Shown: positions 4,937-6,568 of the stretch, one piece after another
How the letters are laid out: the number at the start of each line of letters is the position of its first letter
How positions within the stretch are numbered: the first letter of the stretch is position 1
From: Ignavibacteriales bacterium
Lineage (GTDB): Bacteria > Bacteroidota > Ignavibacteria > Ignavibacteriales > Melioribacteraceae
Length of the DNA: 6,568 bases
Reading direction: 5' to 3'
Assembly (NCBI GenBank): GCA_020059785.1
Contig: JAGVBL010000081.1
Coordinates: forward strand, 1-6,568
Notes under the pieces: model-generated
Told to the model about the DNA's origin: nothing
The model's input: the letters and a program-made list of their open reading frames with translations, nothing else
Databases searched by the model: none
Position numbers and translations under genes: made by a program

Positions 4937-5472
4937 AAGTTCTTTAACTCCTCTCTAAGCTTACCTATATGGGAAAACAAAACATCCCCATTTTTTGAAA
5001 TTATATAAGTAATAGGAACGGCGTTAATTTTTAGTATTTTCATATTTGCTTCATCAATGCTATAAATTTTATCTACCCATTTGTTCTCTTCCTTAAACAA
5101 TCGAACGTCCGATGACTTATCTGCATTAACAAAAACTACATCATAGCTTTTAGAATTTTGGACTGAAAAAGATTTCCATTTATTGACATTCTCTTTACAG
5201 GATACACAGTTTGTTGAAATAATACAAAGCAACACATCCTTTTCTCTATTTGTAAAATTGACTTTTAGTTTATTGCCATTTTCGTCATAAAATTCAACTT
5301 CACCCGGTTTTTCTCCAGGACTCATTATCACTGGTTTATCAATAAAAACCCCTGAAGATTTCAGTCGATAGTTTTGATAGGACAATATTAAGACTACAAT
5401 AATTAGCAAAACATTGAGCACAGAACAAAAACTGATTTTTGATCTACTGAAAGGGCTATTAATTTTACTCAT
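4933..5472 (-). CDS. Membrane-anchored TlpA-like thiol-disulfide protein
   Basis: 179 residues from the ATG at 5472 (MSKINSPF). One transmembrane anchor (about 15-31, CSVLNVLLIIVVLIL) is followed by a thioredoxin-fold domain: ELxF-like edge strand, the redox strand VLLCIISTNCVSCKENV with Cys89-Val-Ser-Cys92, the strand YDVVFVNAD, and the conserved cis-proline in INAVPITYIIS (Pro153), then NGDVLFSHIG. Both catalytic features are present, so it should be active on the outer face of the membrane, like TlpA, ResA or MauD. It overlaps the preceding gene by 8 nt (ATGAGTAA). An in-frame ATG at 5544 would extend it by 24 residues but overlap the upstream gene by 80 nt, so the shorter form is preferred. 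MauE in the same operon is the likely electron donor. Confidence 0.84.
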   Translation of the reverse strand: MSKINSPFSRSKISFCSVLNVLLIIVVLILSYQNYRLKSSGVFIDKPVIMSPGEKPGEVEFYDENGNKLKVNFTNREKDVLLCIISTNCVSCKENVNKWKSFSVQNSKSYDVVFVNADKSSDVRLFKEENKWVDKIYSIDEANMKILKINAVPITYIISKNGDVLFSHIGKLREELKNL

Positions 5473-6325
5473 TCCTTTTAATTCCGTTGCTAGTAAGTAA
5501 AAAATGTATTGTTGAATTACCAAAACTATATGTAGCAAATACATCCGGCTGATTTTCTTTTGAATATTGATCCGAAATAAGATTGACCGTTATTTTATTT
5601 TCCTTGGAGTACAAGGATATTTGGTTCTCAGAATTAACTATAAAACAATTTATCTCATCCTCAACATTTTTAAGGGGGAACTCATATAAGGAATTCAACG
5701 ATTGATCATAAATTTTGAGCATTTTTTTCTGGTCTAATAGAATGTAAATTTTTTCTTGATGAATATTCATAAGAATCTTGTGTTTACTAAACTTCATACC
5801 AATAAGTTCAGGTTGTAACATACTTTCGCATAAATATTTTGTATTAAGAATTTCTCCATTAAGATTTCTTAAAACAAGATCCACGTTGTGTAAAGTATTC
5901 TCAATTGTCAATAACTTAGTCTCATCAATTGTCTTTAGATTTAGAATAAAGTTTCCAGTATCTATTGTTTTTTCAATAGTCAAACTATCTTTTAGAATAA
6001 TCAATCTGCCTACATTATTATCATTAAAGACCAAATTACTACCTATAAAGTCAATATTACATATGTACCTTTTAAGGTTTTTAAGTGGAACAGGTGGTTC
6101 GTATGGAAGATGCTCTAAATTTACCGTCCTATAAGTTTTAGCCAAAACATCGTAGTCGTATAATATATTAACAGAATTATCTAATAGTACAATGCGCTTT
6201 TCTTCTTTATCAATACAAAATACTGAATTATTGACTTCAACCTTGTTACTAAATTCTTTGAGAGATAACAATTGTCCTTGAAGCATAGAAACATGTAAAA
6301 AAAGTAATGTAATAATTGTTTTCAA
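5465..6325 (-). CDS. Exported propeller-like protein, function unknown
   Basis: 286 residues. The start is a TTG at 6325, supported by CTGAGG about 5 nt upstream and by a gap of only 2 nt from the MauE stop. The first 18 residues (KTIITLLFLHVSMLQGQ) form a signal peptide. The rest is rich in short beta strands with aspartate/asparagine turns, such as FCIDKEEKRIVLLDNSVN, NLVFNDNNVGRLIIL and IYILLDQKKMLKIYDQSLN, which suggests a degenerate beta-propeller (TolB or 6-bladed type), without the clear G-x-G-P-G-E-F turn. No catalytic motif is seen. It has no counterpart in cassette A as far as visible. Its place between MauE and the TlpA-like gene points to a role in the same envelope process. Confidence 0.72.
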   Translation of the reverse strand: MKTIITLLFLHVSMLQGQLLSLKEFSNKVEVNNSVFCIDKEEKRIVLLDNSVNILYDYDVLAKTYRTVNLEHLPYEPPVPLKNLKRYICNIDFIGSNLVFNDNNVGRLIILKDSLTIEKTIDTGNFILNLKTIDETKLLTIENTLHNVDLVLRNLNGEILNTKYLCESMLQPELIGMKFSKHKILMNIHQEKIYILLDQKKMLKIYDQSLNSLYEFPLKNVEDEINCFIVNSENQISLYSKENKITVNLISDQYSKENQPDVFATYSFGNSTIHFLLTSNGIKRNE

Positions 6326-6327
6326 TT

Positions 6328-6568
6328 TTACCTCAGCTTAATAAATTGAATTAGAACTAACACCAAAAAAACTACATTTCTCAAAATCATTGTTACACCA
6401 AAATCGTTTTTTACAATATCGCCAAAGCATCCGCAGTCGTTCTCTAAACCAACCACCGCTCCGTAAACGCTAAACAGAAAAAAGAATAGGAACAGAATTG
6501 TTACTGCAATTAATGTTTCTTTTATTCTTATTCTTAAAAGTAGCATAACTCCCAGTGTTATTTCTAAT
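6328..6568 (-). CDS. MauE/DoxX-like membrane protein (5' end off window)
   Basis: The last 79 residues are visible, open through the window edge. They contain a hydrophobic segment ending LGVMLLL, a loop RIRIKET, helix LIAVTILFLFFFLFSVYG, the motif LENDCGCFGDIV with the cysteine pair of MauE-type proteins, and a final helix VVFLVLVLIQF. MauE is needed to make the disulfide-rich small subunit of methylamine dehydrogenase, probably by feeding reductant to MauD. The region 6431-6568 matches 2479-2616 of cassette A at 117 of 138 bases by hand count, so the genes are paralogues from a duplication; this one keeps the cysteine pair and last helix. It heads the four-gene operon of cassette B. Residues upstream of the window, including the start, cannot be judged. 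Confidence 0.85.
   Translation of the reverse strand, partial: LEITLGVMLLLRIRIKETLIAVTILFLFFFLFSVYGAVVGLENDCGCFGDIVKNDFGVTMILRNVVFLVLVLIQFIKLR

Noticed and set aside
5473..5544. Longer N-terminus (24 residues) for the TlpA-like protein
   Set aside because: It would overlap the upstream gene by 80 nt and put hydrophobic sequence before the natural anchor; the ATG in ATGAGTAA gives a normal coupled start.
5778..6134. Plus-strand open frame of 118 codons
   Set aside because: It is antisense within the 286-residue exported protein gene; no ribosome binding site and no family likeness.

Overview
The window is AT-rich and every gene I can support lies on the minus strand, so transcription runs from high to low coordinates. 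Exported 6-bladed (NHL-type) beta-propellers, a MauE/DoxX-type membrane protein, TlpA-like thiol redoxins and tiny exported Cys-containing peptides together suggest a low-GC member of the Bacteroidota/Ignavibacteria (FCB) group. Several genes have clear GGAG or GAGG ribosome binding sites. TGA is a normal stop here (positions 873 and 4933), so the standard code applies. The taxonomy is inference; there is no rRNA or marker gene.

The window holds two related cassettes in tandem. Cassette B (6568 to about 3233) reads MauE (cut by the window edge) -> 286-aa exported propeller-like protein (TTG start) -> membrane-anchored TlpA-like redoxin with CVSC -> exported 6-bladed propeller -> 70-aa exported peptide with six cysteines -> GC-rich hairpin -> decayed tail of another redoxin. 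The first four genes are separated by 2 nt or overlap by 8 and 4 nt, so they form one operon.

Cassette A (about 2900 to 301) reads putative promoter -> MauE interrupted by a small palindromic insertion -> exported peptide gene interrupted by an in-frame TGA -> strong intrinsic terminator -> propeller lipoprotein -> membrane-anchored redoxin with CPTC (4-nt overlap). MauE, the peptide, a propeller and a redoxin are thus shared by both units, in shuffled order and different states of decay.

Each unit ends in a copy of a direct repeat of about 250 bp (1-255 and 2851-3104, about 96% identical over the best 230 bp). The repeat holds 35 codons that read as the N-terminus of an RND (HAE1-type) efflux permease, then a stop. 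The repeat therefore probably marks the duplication unit and suggests an ancestral locus next to an efflux gene.

Working hypothesis (inference): this is an envelope peptide-maturation locus. MauE and a TlpA/MauD-like redoxin would move electrons across the membrane to set disulfides in a small secreted Cys peptide, and an exported propeller would bind or scaffold it. The arrangement recalls methylamine dehydrogenase biogenesis (MauE plus MauD serving a Cys-rich small subunit beside a propeller subunit), but I see no enzyme signature that would confirm a quinoprotein.
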